From Pedobacter schmidteae (GTDB lineage: Bacteria > Bacteroidota > Bacteroidia > Sphingobacteriales > Sphingobacteriaceae), in assembly GCF_900564155.1 (NCBI RefSeq), contig NZ_LS999839.1, positions 6,011,097 to 6,075,096 of the forward strand: a stretch of 64,000 bases of DNA, in the 5' to 3' direction. Under the pieces are notes generated by a model. That model was given only the letters and a program-made list of their open reading frames with translations. It was not told the DNA's origin and searched no databases. This document shows positions 22,554 through 34,700 of this stretch, piece by piece. Position 1 is the stretch's first letter; the number at the start of each line of letters is the position of its first letter. The position numbers and the translations under genes are program-made.

Positions 22554-22790
22554 CTACTCCCCCACTTCTAAAAATGCATCATAAGTAAGTCCATATAGTT
22601 CAGCTGCCTTTTTGATGATGCTATCTGTAGGATACAGAAAATCATCTTCCAGCTTACTGTAGATGGTAAGGCTCAATTTTAAACCCTTAGCAACATCCCG
22701 TTCACTTTTTTTGGCTTCCAGTCTTAGGAGTCTGAATTTCTCTCCCAATGTCAACTTCATCATGTTCATTTCCGCTGTTTTTCTAAGCAT
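22554..22790 (-). CDS. Small Xre-type helix-turn-helix protein
   Basis: The frame encodes 78 residues if it starts at 22790; inner starts at MMKLTLGEKFR are equally possible. The domain reads LGEKFRLLRLEAKKSERDVA then KGLKLSLTIYSKLEDDFLYP and TDSIIKKAAELYGLTYDAFLE, a complete five-helix Xre/Cro fold with little else. The length is typical of small phage-like or chromosomal Xre regulators. It stands alone, with 145 bp to the next gene and 231 bp on the other side, and no toxin partner is adjacent, so an antitoxin role has no support. Target unknown. Confidence 0.7.
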   Translation of the reverse strand: MLRKTAEMNMMKLTLGEKFRLLRLEAKKSERDVAKGLKLSLTIYSKLEDDFLYPTDSIIKKAAELYGLTYDAFLEVGE

Positions 22791-23021
22791 AATTCTGATA
22801 CGCCAAATATAGAAAAAACAACTACAACAAACATTAATTACCTTAAAATTAATATTTTATTCATTAATGCACATTACCGAATCATTTATCATCAAATTTC
22901 TGAGATACGACTTCCCTCCTCTATACCAAAGCCTGCAACAGGAATGTCCTACTATTATTCTACTCCCTGCATAAGGAAAAATAACTTTTTCTGAGGAGGC
23001 ATAGGGTTCAGAAGAGAACAG

Positions 23022-24749
23022 TTATTTTTCCCGAATAACTTTAAATTCACTTCTCCGATTTGCCTGATGCTCCGCTTCTGCACATTTCACTCCATTGCTA
23101 CACCTGTTCAGCAATTTACTTTCTCCATAACCTTTAGCACTAAGCCTGTTCCGGTCAATCCCTTTACTGATCAGATAAGCCACCGCCGATTCGGCCCTGC
23201 GTTGCGAAAGCTGCAGATTGTACGCGTCATTACCTCTGCTATCGGTATGTGAGCCCAACTCAATCTGCATACCCGGATGATCATTTAATACAACCACCAG
23301 TTTATTGAGTTCAAAGGCTGCATCGGGCCTGATGTTCCATTTATCAAAATCATAATAAATATTGTGCAGCACATAGGTTTTACCCACTTCATATTTCTCC
23401 TCTGGTTTTTCAGGTTCCGGTTTTACTACCTCGGGAGCACGATAGGTAAAGCTATATATATCATCATCGCCCATACCGCCAGATCTATTAGAAGACAAAT
23501 ATCCCGTCAGCCCATCCAGGGTGCTCAGATAAAAGTCATCATAAGTAGTGTTTACGGGATATTTCAGGTTCTGAGGCTTTTCCCAGCTACTTTTTTGGCC
23601 CCGGGCAACATAAATGTCATAGCCTCCCATCCCCACTTTACCTTTGGAAGCATAATAGAGCTCATCCTGCGTGCCAATAGTTGGAAAAGACTCTTCTTCC
23701 GCTGTATTGATTTCCTGACCGCAGTTTACAGGTTTTCCCCAGTTGCCATCCGTCATTTTTTCTGCATACCAGATATCCGTTTTACCCATACCACCCGGCA
23801 TATCGGAAGTAAAATAAAGGATATTTCCATTTTTAGAAAGTGCTGCATTCCCCAACGAATAAGCCTTTATATCGTTGTATGGAAACGCTTTCAGATAGCT
23901 CCACTTGCCATCAGTTTTAGTGACAATAATCAACTCCAGGCGCCGTGTGTACAGCCGCTCGTCATTCTTCTGCTCCTTTTTATCCACAGGTAAACTGCTG
24001 GCGTAGGCCCTTGTGGCGATGGTTACGTAAGCAGTATCTTCGGTCACGTTCAACACCATAGGCCCCACATGATAATCGGTGATAAAAGAAGAATATTCCT
24101 TACGGACCACAGCTAGTTCATTGGTCACCTCATCAACCGATGATGCCTGAAAAAGCTTTAACCAGGGTCTACCCGTCCACCTGTAAGTATCATTATATTT
24201 TTGCAGCAGATCTGTTGGTCTTTCGGAAGTAAACACCAGGCCTGTTTTACCAAAATAATTGAGCCCCCAGTCGGCATACCTGGTATTCAGCCCTTTGGCA
24301 TTGTTTACCGTATAGCGGCTGCTTTGTGTGCTCCACAATGCAGCACTATCACATGAAGCCACTTTTATCGCTATCTCTGCAGCTTTCCCACCCCTATTCC
24401 CGTAACTTTGATAAGCGGTTTTAGCAGCTTCAAATTTTTGGTTGGTCAGCAAAACTTCCGCATAATAATACAGGGTATTCATCTCTGCTTTCGCATCTGC
24501 AGCAGCAAGGGCATACCATTTTTCGGCCGCTGCATAATCGTTCATTTTGCGGTAGCAGGTAGCCAGTCGCTCCAGCAACTGTACATTGGCTTTCTTTTTT
24601 ACCGCCAGCTTTTCGTATAGACGGGCGGCATTGTAATATTCATAACGGTTGTACAGCAGGTCGGCCTGCTGCTTCCTGGTCAATTGTTCCTGCCCATATA
24701 CAAAACCGGCAAGCATCAGGGCTATAATATTTAATATGATGATCTTCAT
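23022..24749 (-). CDS. OmpA-family protein with WD40-like (PD40) repeats, type IX secretion associated
   Basis: This 575-residue protein has a signal peptide ending near FVYGQ. An N-terminal TPR-like helical part (about 22-120: YNRYEYYNAARLYEKLAVKK; MNDYAAAEKWYALAA) precedes PD40/WD40-like repeats (about 170-430; LVFTSERPTD, ILYFTSDMPGGMGKTDIWYA, LYYASKGKVGMGGYDIYVAR, GYLSSNRSGGMGDDDIYSF). A C-terminal OmpA domain (about 455-570; YFDFDKWNIRPDAA is close to YYDFDKW here, then GSHTDSRGND and LSQRRAESAVAYL, NRRSEF) binds peptidoglycan. This TPR-PD40-OmpA architecture matches the PorE-type protein that ties the type IX secretion machinery to the cell wall. It lies 11 bp after the PorP/SprF gene and in the same operon as the giant adhesin. 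Confidence 0.8.
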   Translation of the reverse strand: MKIIILNIIALMLAGFVYGQEQLTRKQQADLLYNRYEYYNAARLYEKLAVKKKANVQLLERLATCYRKMNDYAAAEKWYALAAADAKAEMNTLYYYAEVLLTNQKFEAAKTAYQSYGNRGGKAAEIAIKVASCDSAALWSTQSSRYTVNNAKGLNTRYADWGLNYFGKTGLVFTSERPTDLLQKYNDTYRWTGRPWLKLFQASSVDEVTNELAVVRKEYSSFITDYHVGPMVLNVTEDTAYVTIATRAYASSLPVDKKEQKNDERLYTRRLELIIVTKTDGKWSYLKAFPYNDIKAYSLGNAALSKNGNILYFTSDMPGGMGKTDIWYAEKMTDGNWGKPVNCGQEINTAEEESFPTIGTQDELYYASKGKVGMGGYDIYVARGQKSSWEKPQNLKYPVNTTYDDFYLSTLDGLTGYLSSNRSGGMGDDDIYSFTYRAPEVVKPEPEKPEEKYEVGKTYVLHNIYYDFDKWNIRPDAAFELNKLVVVLNDHPGMQIELGSHTDSRGNDAYNLQLSQRRAESAVAYLISKGIDRNRLSAKGYGESKLLNRCSNGVKCAEAEHQANRRSEFKVIREK

Positions 24750-24760
24750 ATACTTTCAGC

Positions 24761-25765
24761 TTAAAAATAACGGGGACTTAACACTCTCTCTTTTTTTCCC
24801 TGCAGACTAAAACTTACAGAAATCTCGTGCGATCCCTGCTGATAATTGGACAGCTTGCTGGTGGTATAATCATAAGAATAACCCACTCTGAAACGGGGAT
24901 TAATAAATACTTCCACTATCCCCGAAATGGCATCGTTCTGGTCCAGCCCTTTTTGCAGGTTCTTTTTGTCCCACAATTTAATACCGGTACGGTACGAAGC
25001 CCCCACCCAAACTACCTTACTGATGAGCAGGTAGGCATTCAGGTCCAGATTTGTCGGCCCCCTGAAATCTTCCTTAATCATAAAAGTAGGCTTAAGATCG
25101 AGAGATGACGACAGCGGAACCATAAATCCGCCGGTTAAATAAAGGTGCCGCACCTGCTTGATAATCCGGTAACTATCTGATGTGGTGGTATCTCCCAAGC
25201 CTGATAACAGGTCGACCGCCGAAGCTCCGATATAATAATTGGGCGTGTAATAATAGATCCCAAAGCGCAGGTCGGGCGATAGCTTGCTTTGATTGCCCAC
25301 CGGAATTACCCCATCGCCCGGATCGGTTGCAATGAATTTGGAACCATCCAGATTGTACTGCGTGGCACCAAAAGCCAATCCAAAGCTCAGCCTTTTGGTA
25401 TCTTCGGCATCCAGGCGCAGCCGGTAAGCATAATTGGCATATACCGATGAGGTGTTTTGAGGCCCCAACCGATCTGTGGTGGCTATTAATCCCAGACCAA
25501 CCTTTTTATCCGGATTTTTGGTGAGCCCGTCAATAGAAGCCGTTCCGGTACGGGGGGCACCATCTATGCCCACCCATTGCGAACGGAAACTCAGGTTTAC
25601 CGTCCAATCTTCCTTATACCCGGCATAGGCAGGGTTCACGGCCAGACCGTTAAATACATACTGACTAAACTGTATGGTTTGTTGCGCATTTGCCGTCTGC
25701 AGGTTTAAAATGTTTACACTTAAAAGGAGTACAAACAACAGACTGTATCTTTTTAAACTTCTCAT
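24761..25765 (-). CDS. PorP/SprF-family type IX secretion outer-membrane protein
   Basis: This 334-residue protein has a signal peptide ending near ANAQ. QTIQFSQYVFNGLAVNPAYAG follows in substance (QFSQYVFN, LAVNPAYAGYK), the hallmark N-terminus of the PorP/SprF family, then alternating amphipathic strands of an outer-membrane beta-barrel (YANYAYRLRL, FGLAFGATQYNLDG, VWVGASYRTGIKLW, FRVGYSYDYTTS) ending in VSFSLQGKKERV. SprF of Flavobacterium is needed for surface display of the SprB adhesin. Here the gene lies directly after the 6060-residue CHU_C protein (15 bp gap) and before the OmpA protein, so the three probably form one adhesin and anchoring operon. Family call firm, partnership inferred from order. 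Confidence 0.85.
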   Translation of the reverse strand: MRSLKRYSLLFVLLLSVNILNLQTANAQQTIQFSQYVFNGLAVNPAYAGYKEDWTVNLSFRSQWVGIDGAPRTGTASIDGLTKNPDKKVGLGLIATTDRLGPQNTSSVYANYAYRLRLDAEDTKRLSFGLAFGATQYNLDGSKFIATDPGDGVIPVGNQSKLSPDLRFGIYYYTPNYYIGASAVDLLSGLGDTTTSDSYRIIKQVRHLYLTGGFMVPLSSSLDLKPTFMIKEDFRGPTNLDLNAYLLISKVVWVGASYRTGIKLWDKKNLQKGLDQNDAISGIVEVFINPRFRVGYSYDYTTSKLSNYQQGSHEISVSFSLQGKKERVLSPRYF

Positions 25766-25780
25766 ATCTTCTCTCCTTAC

Positions 25781-28700
25781 TTATCTTTTAATAAACAACC
25801 ATCCTTTAAATACCGTAAAGGTTCCCGATTTTTCCTTGCGGTTGATGAGGTAATAATAAGTGCCCTCATTTAGCTGACTACCGTCCCAATCGCTTTTGTA
25901 ATCATTAGCCCTGAACACTTCATTACCCCAACGGTTGAACACCTGCACCTGGGTACCCGGATAATTTTCCAGCCCCTTTATTTTAAAGGTGTCGTTGTTG
26001 CCATCGTTATTTGGTGTAATGATGTTCGGGATGATAAAATCGGAAACATCAATTATCGTTTCAACTGTATTACTCAGTACCTCCGGTAAACCTTCAGATG
26101 GTATCGTCTGTGCGGTATTGGTGATTTTGCCTGTATACGATTTGGATACCATACCGGTAATGGTTAGCGTAACCTTGTTGGCTGCGCCAGAAGGTACATC
26201 AGCCAGGATACTCACATTGCTACCTTTTCCGGTGGCTCCACTAAGCACTTTGGCTTTACCGGTAACGGCGGTAGTCCAGCTTACATTGACAATATCTGCA
26301 CTGATTTTATCATTGATAGCCAGGGCAAGTGCATCACTGATACCGGTATTGGTCACTTCCACTACATAGGTAATGATGTCGCCTGATTTGGCTGTTTGCG
26401 GACCGGCTTTAGTAATGATGACACCCGGTTTCCTGCTCACCTGGGTTTCTACCGGTGGACTAACCACCGGTGGGTTACCAGGTTCCTGAGGGGTTGCCGT
26501 CGCTATGTTACTTATTTTACCACTCAAAGAAGGATCAACCGTTCCTATAAGATTGATGGTAATGAAGTCGGCCGCTGTAGGCGGAACGGTGGCAACAACC
26601 CTAAGGCTATTTCCTGTACCCGTTTGACCTGTCGAAATACCGGCTGCACCAGAAGCTACTGCGGTCCAGCTCACATTGCTCATCGCTGCCGGCACCTGAT
26701 CGGTAACCACCACATTACGCGCCGTTCCAGGCCCTCCATTGCTTAGGATAATCTGATACTTCATTTGCTGACCTGCAATGATGGTTCCCGCACCTGTTTT
26801 AGTAATTTTCAGACTACTCAGGTTTTTAACCGCGGTGGTTACGTCCGAGTTGATCACAGGCTTAGCTGGATCGGCAGGTGTAAGTGTGGCCCGGTTGGCA
26901 ATTGGTCCGGTATATAATGGATCTATCTTGCCAGTTATCATTACCGCGATACTACCATTTGCAGGTATATTGGCCGTAAGCTGTACATCGTTCACATTTC
27001 CACTGGCACCGGCAGTAATGACCGCCCCACCATTTACCGAGCTGTTCCATATTACCTCACTTAATTGTACAGGTACCACATCCCTTATTTTAACGCCTGT
27101 TGCATCGGATGGTCCAGAGTTGCCAATTCTTAAGATATAAGCAATGGTCTCTCCCGAATTCGCATTAGCCGGACCTGATTTAACCAGGCTTAAATTGGCG
27201 TTGTTTACAACTGCAGTGGTAACTACATTGGAAACTACAGCCGGATTTCCAGGCTCGGAAGGAGTAGCTGTTGCCGTATTGCTGAAATTGGCCAGCACCG
27301 TATTGGCAGGTACCAGGGCTGTAATATTTACAGTTACCTTAGCTACTCCAGCCGGCATATCCACTTTAAGTCCTATTGTGTTGCCAGTACCTGTAGCACC
27401 CGATCTGATCACCGCACCATTGCTTGCAGTAGCGGTCCAACTTACATTAGCTAGTGTTGCCGGAACAACATCAGAAAGATCCAGGTTCATGGCATTACCT
27501 GGTCCGGTATTGGTCAGCTCCAGGGTATAATTTACAGTTTTACCAGCTTCTGCATTGGAAGGTCCGGATTTAATCAGCCTTACGCCCGATTTGTTCAATA
27601 CCGTGGTGGTAACCGTTCCAGAAGTGGAAGGAGGATTTCCTTTTTCGGCTGGCGTAACCACTGCTGTATTTTGCAGCGTACCACTAAAGCCAGCATCCAC
27701 AGTTCCATTGATGGTCACAAAGATTTCATTTCCGGTACCGGCAGGTATGTTTGCCGATACTAGTACAGAATTCCCTGTTCCGGCTGCCCCTGACACCAGA
27801 TTGGCTGCGCCACTACTCACCGCCTGCCAGCTCACATTACGGATGGCCGCAGGCACAAGATCGGTAATCACGGCCTGAGCTGCATCACTAGGTCCGGTAT
27901 TTACCACTTTTAAGGTGTAGGTAATTGCAGAGCCTCCAATTCCATCTTGCGGACCGGTTTTACTGATCACCAATCCCGATTTTGAAGTGATGACCGTATT
28001 GACCGTACTGCTGTTATTGGACAAGTCGAAATCAGATAGACCAGCTGGCAGCATCACACTCGCGGTATTGGTCATTTCGGCTGCTTTGGTACTTGCCTTA
28101 ACCACACCTTTAACAGTTAACAAAATATAGTTACCCGCACCTAGAGGCACACTGGCTACTGTCTGCACCGCATTTGTAGTACCCGAACCAGCTCCCGTTA
28201 GTGTTGCCGATCCGAAGCTTTGTGCAGTCCAGCTCAGCTGGCCAATTTCGGCAGGTACCTGATCATTAATGGTTAGTCCCGACACAGCTACAGGCCCATT
28301 ATTGCCTACCTTAACCGTATAAGTTATTAGCGCGCCTGCATTAATTTCCTGTGGACCAGTTTTTTCGACATAGATGTCGGTCGATTGGTTTACCGCCGTT
28401 ACTACAGAACTTGTTCTTTCGCCATTTGCGGTTACTGTAACCGTATTGGTAAACATCGCTCCAGCGGTAGTTTTCACCGTTCCACTAATGTTAATGGTAA
28501 TTGCTGTATTCGGATTTGCATCGGCCGGAATATCTGCAGTGGTATTCACCGCATTTGTAATGCCACTATTGGCTCCGGTAATGGTTGCCCCACCTGTAGC
28601 TACTACATTCCAGCTGCTCACCGCCACATCAGCAGGCACAGGATCGACAATCATGGCGTTGGTAATGTTGCCCGCACCTCCGTTCCTGATCACGATGGTG

Positions 28701-31700
28701 TAATTGATCGGATCGCCAATGTTGACCCTCGAAGGACCGCTTTTCGATACCTTAAGTACCGGATCATTGTTTACCACCGTATTTACCGAACTGATATTAG
28801 AAGACGGATCAGGATCTTTAATTAAGCTCCCTGGCGGGAAGTTGGCCGTGGCGGTGTTCACAAAGGATGTTCCATCCAGATTGTTCGCTTTCACTTTACC
28901 CTTCACGACAATATCAATTTGTCCGGTTCCCGAAGGGATACTTCCTGTCAGGTCAACATCACCGGTACCAGCGGCCACACTTACGGTTGCACCATTTAAT
29001 GTACTGGCTGTCCATGTGGCGCCCGCCTCTATGTTGGCTGGCAGCTGATCTTTGATAACCACGCCAATGGCATTGCTCGGTCCGTCGTTTACCACACGCA
29101 GGTTATAAGTAATCATCTCACCGGCTGCAATATTTGCAGGGCCCGACTTAACAACTCTTACATTCGCCACCTGATCTGTGGCCGTAGTTACTGTACTTGT
29201 GGCCGGCGTAGGATCGGTAATGCCGGCACCAGGTGTTGCTGTTGCCGTATTGATGATGGCTGTGCCTGCGTAATTTGCATCCACAGTTCCATTTAAGGTA
29301 ACCACCACACTGGCATTGCCCCCAGCAGGGATCAGCGCATTTAAATTGACATTGCCCGTGCCGGTGGCTGTGCCTACAATACTGGCTCCATTTTGCGCAA
29401 CCGCCGCCCAACTCAGATTGGTAATACCTGCAGGGATGGCATCCACAATATTTACGGTGCCGGCATTGCCAGGGCCTGCATTGGTAACGGTAAGGGTGTA
29501 GCTTATGGCCGATCCGGCAACAGCCGATGAAGGACCGGTTTTCAGGATCCGAAGATCAGCTATTTTATTTACGTTGGTGGTCACCACTTCCGAAGTTACA
29601 GGAGGGTTGCCCGGTTCCTGAGGGCTTACTGTAAAGCTATTCATCAATGTAGTTCCGGTAAAGCCCGGATCTACGTCGCCTTTTACCACAACAGTAATAA
29701 AGTTGGCGGCACCTGCCGGAATGTTCACTTTCATGGCTAGCGCCGATCCGGTACCTGTACCATTTTGTGCTATGGTTGCGGTTCCCGCTACATTGGTAGT
29801 CCAGCTTACATTGTTAATTCCTGCCGGGATGGCATCTGCAATGCCAAGTGCAACCGCATCGCCTGGTCCGTCGTTAAATACCTGCAGGGTGTAAGTGATA
29901 CTCTGACCAGCAGAAATGGATGATGGTGCAGATTTAACCGCCCTGATACCCAGTTTATGATCTATCACCGTATTGACGGTATTGGAAGAGACCTCGGCAA
30001 TACCTGGTTCGGATGGCTTCGCTTTAGCGGTGTTGCTAATAGATCCGGCCGCTGCCGACGAAGGGACCTGACCTGTGATGGTAATGAGTACCTGATTGGC
30101 AGCGCCAGCATTAATATTTGCAGCAACCTGCACGTTGTTTCCTGTACCGCTGGCACCACTAAGTAAAGAGGCACTGCCACTAACACCGGCCGTCCAACTT
30201 ACATTGGTTAGCATTACAGGTACTGCATCGGTAATGGCCAGGTTGCGGGCATCAGATGGGCCGCTGTTTCCAACAGCCAAAGTGTAAGTAACCGTTTCAC
30301 CCGCCGAAACCCTGGTAGGACCAGTTTTAACCACTGTAACGGTTGGGGTTGCATTCACTTTTGTAGTTACCGTAGCGTCCGACGGTGTGGTACCCGCTTC
30401 GGCTGGCGTTACTGTAGCTTTATTGATCAGGTCGGCAGTTGCCCCGGCATTCAGGGTACCATTAACGTTAATCAGAATTCCATTACCTGCACCTGCCGGA
30501 ATGCTGGCATTGACAACCACATTGTTGCCGCTGCCGCTTGCGCCACTTAAAACACTGGCAGCGCCTTGCACCGTAGCTGTCCAGCTTACATTGCTGATGT
30601 TGACAGGCACCTGATCGGTAATTGCTGCATTTTCGGCATTGGCAGTTCCGGTATTGTTCACCACAATGGTATAACTGATCGGCTGACCAGCGGCGATGCT
30701 GGCAGGACCATTTTTAGCGATTGTTAAAGCCGGGGTTCTGTTAACCAGCGTGGTAAAATCAGAATTGACCGCCTTTGTATTTGGTTCTGATGGTGTAGCC
30801 GTAGCCCTATTGATCAGGTTGCCGTTAAATGAGGCAGAAAGCGTTCCTTTTACCGTAACGGTAACGGTGTTGTCTATTCCTGCCGGAATATCCGCATTGA
30901 CCAGGATGTTGTTTCCGGTACCGGTTGCACCAGAATTAACAACAGCTGCACCGTTAATATTTGTGGTCCAGCTTACATTAGTCAAAGCCGTCGGCACCAC
31001 ATCTCTAATCGCCATATTACGGGCATTACTCAATCCGGTATTTCCTGCGGTAATCACATAAGTAAGCACCGTACCTGAAACTGCGGTAGGTGGCCCGTTT
31101 TTATTGATGGTAATTCCTGGCACAGCGCCCACCTCCGTATCTACCGAAGGCGTTTCGTTGGTACCATTATTACCATCCGGAACCTGTACGCCCGCTATGT
31201 TATGTATGGTACCTGCGAAGGCCGGATTTACCACTCCCTTAAGATTGATGCTGATTTTATTGTTACCTGTGCCCGCCGGGATATTGGCTTTCACCAATAC
31301 TTCAGATCCTGTACCCGAAGCACCGGAAATAATATTGGCAGTACCCGATGAAGTAGCTGTCCAACTCACATTGCTCAACTCAGCAGGGACATGGTCGATA
31401 ATGGAGAATGCCAAAGCATCACTCAAACCGGTGTTCACTGCTTCAATAAGGTAAGCAGCTTCTCCACCTGCAACAGCAGTCGATTGTCCGGTTTTGGTGA
31501 TCGTCACCACCGGTTTCCTACTCACATTAGTTTCTACAGGTGGACTGGTCATCGCCGGATTTCCCGGCTCTGCAGGTTTAGCTGTCGCAATATTCACAAT
31601 TTTACCGGCAAAGCCTGATTTTACCGTTCCGGTAATCGCAATACTGATCTTATTGCCTGCACCGGCAGGAATATTGGCATTCACACTAATGTTATTTCCT

Positions 31701-34700
31701 GTTCCGCTGGCTGCACCATTGATGCTGCTGGTTCCGGAGGCGGTAGCCGCCCAGCTTACTGCAGCCACATCAGCAGGGATAACATCAGTAACAACCAGGT
31801 TTTTGGCATTACTTAATCCATTGTTACTTACCTCTATCACATAACTGATCGGGCCTCCGGCGGTAGCCGTACTTGAGCCTGTTTTATTCACTATAATTAC
31901 AGGCGATTGGGTAACGATGGTCTCTACCGGCGGAGTAATTACAGGTGGATTTCCGTCTTCAGACGGCGTTGCCGTTGCGGTATTACTTACAGTACCCGCA
32001 AATCCAGGATCAACTGTTCCCTTTACCGTAATGGTAATTTTATTGGCCGCACCGGCCGGGATGTTGCTGCTCAGACTGATGTTATTGCCTGAGCCCTGAT
32101 TGCTGCCATTGATGCTGCTGTTGCCCGAGATCACTGCTGTCCAGCTTACCCCCGTCAATTGCGCCGGAACAACATCTGTAATCTTCAGATTAGCGGCATC
32201 ACTCAATCCCGTATTTCCTGCCACAATGGTGTAGGTAACTATACCCCCCGCCGTTGCGGTAGATGGCCCTGTTTTACTCAGCACAATTACCGGACGTTGT
32301 TTCACCTCGGTAACCACAGGAGGGGTAACTACCGGAGGATTATCCGGGTCGGCAGGGGTAGCAATGGCGACATTGCTCATGTTGCCTGCATAACTGGCCG
32401 ATACTTTACCGGTAATGTTAATGGTGACCTCGTTTTGTGCACCAGCCGGAAGGTTTGCTTTTACATTTAGGGCATTGCCGGTTCCGGTAGCACCTGATGT
32501 AATAACTGCGGCACCGGATGCGCTGGAAGTCCAGCTTACCTGCTCCAGCTGAACAGGAATCGCATCAGAAATTGTAGCATTCAAAGCAGTACTCGGGCCG
32601 GCATTAGATACTTTGATCTGATAACTCAATTGCTGTCCGGCAATAGCCTCTGTTGCACCTGTCTTAGTGATCTGTAGTTTGGTTAAGCGCTTAACCACTG
32701 TTGTGGCAGTGGCATTAACCGGTGTTTCACCCGGTTCAGATGGGGCAAGTACCGCGGTATTGATGCTATTACCTGTAAACAGTGCGTCCATAGTTCCTTT
32801 AACATTTACCAGGATGGTTGAGTTTACCGGCAGGTTAACCACCATATCCAGGTTATTGCCTGTTCCATTGGCACCGCTATTAATGGTTGCTCCTCCGGCA
32901 AGCGTACTTGTCCAGCTCACATTTCCCACTTCGGCAGGAATTACATCTGAAAGTCTTGATGCAAGTGCGTCCGATGGTCCGCTATTGGTAAGAGCCAGCG
33001 TATAGCTGATGGCCGAACCGGAACTTAATGTTGCCGGGGCAGACTTACTGATATTGAGGCTTACATTTCTGACAATATTTGTGGTGATCTGGTTGGATGT
33101 TACATCTGGATTACCCGGTTCAGCAGGATTTACCGAAGCCACATTTGTTAAGGTTTGCAATGCCGTATTGGATGGCACGTCAGCCAGGATGGTCACGGTT
33201 ACACTACCAGCTCCGGCAGGCACGTCGGCTGTTACTGCAACCGGGTTCGTCGTACCATTGTCTGCCGATTTCAGTTGTGCACCATTTACTGCGACGGCCG
33301 ACCAACGGATATTGGTCAGACCGGCTGGAATGGCGTCTGAAATCAATGCATTCACGGCATTACTAGGTCCGGCGTTGGTTACCTGAAGCAGGTATTTCAA
33401 CGTTCCTCCGGCATCAACTGTACCCGGGCCGGATTTTACAATGATCAATCCTGATTCATTGGTAACAGTGGTGGTAACATTCCCTGAATTTACCGGTGGG
33501 TTACCGGGCTCGCTCGGTGTTGCCGTCGCTGAGTTCACCAGGTTTCCGGTAAAGCCAGGATCAATTTTGCCTTTTACAGTAACCACAACTGTATTTCCGG
33601 CTCCGGCAGGTATACTGGCAATAACGCTTACAACATTATTGTTTCCACCAGCGCCGGCGCTAATACTTGCATTACCGGCAGCCACAGCAGTCCAGGTTAC
33701 ACCTGTCACTCCCGTTGGTACATCGTCCTTAATCTCCGCATTCACTGCATTACTTGGTCCGGCATTGGAAACTACCAAAGTATAGGTAATATCTGAGCCA
33801 GATACAGCAACAGCCGGGCCCATTTTACGAACGGACAATCCGGAAGTAGAAACTATGGCAGTGCTAACCGTACTGGTATTGTTTAACATGTTAAAATCCT
33901 GCATGCCCAATGGCAAGGTTGTGGTGGCCGTATTACTAATGTTTCCACTAGCGGTTGCGGCATTCACTATGCCTTGAACATTAATCAGGATATAATTGGC
34001 AGCACCAGCCGGTACTGTTGCTGTAGTTTGAATGTTGTTGGTATTGCCTCCCGTTGCAGCAGTAATGCTGGCTGCACCATAGGCGCTGGCCGACCAGCTT
34101 ACATTTGTAACGGCAGCAGGAACGTTATCTTTAATGTCAAGCCCAGCTATATCGACCGGTCCATTATTACCTACCTTAATCTGATAGCTAATAACCGATC
34201 CGGCAGTAACTGCCTGAGGGCCATTTTTCTCGACATAAATGTCGGTCGATTGGTTGACAGCAGTGACTACCGAACTTTCCCGGATATCGTTAGCTACCAC
34301 CGTTGCCGTATTGGTAAATGTGGCCCCGGCAGTATTTTTAACTGTTCCGGTAATGTTAATTACAATGCTGGAAGTCACACCACCAGTTGTGGCAGGGATG
34401 TTACCGGTAACATTGATAGTATTGGTATTACCTGTTGCCGGACTGGTCAAACTACCATTGCCTGTTGTAGAAGCAGTCCAACTGCTAACAGCCACATCAT
34501 TTGGCACGTAATCAGTAATCATTGCATTTACAATATCACTTAATCCACCATTTTTAACTATAATCTGATAGTCAATGCGGTCGCCAACATTTACGGTCTC
34601 CGGTCCACTTTTAGACACTTTAAGTTCTGTGTCCAGATTAACCTTAGTATTTACGGTACTGGTATTAGAGCTGAGGTCAGGATCTGTAACCGGACTACCA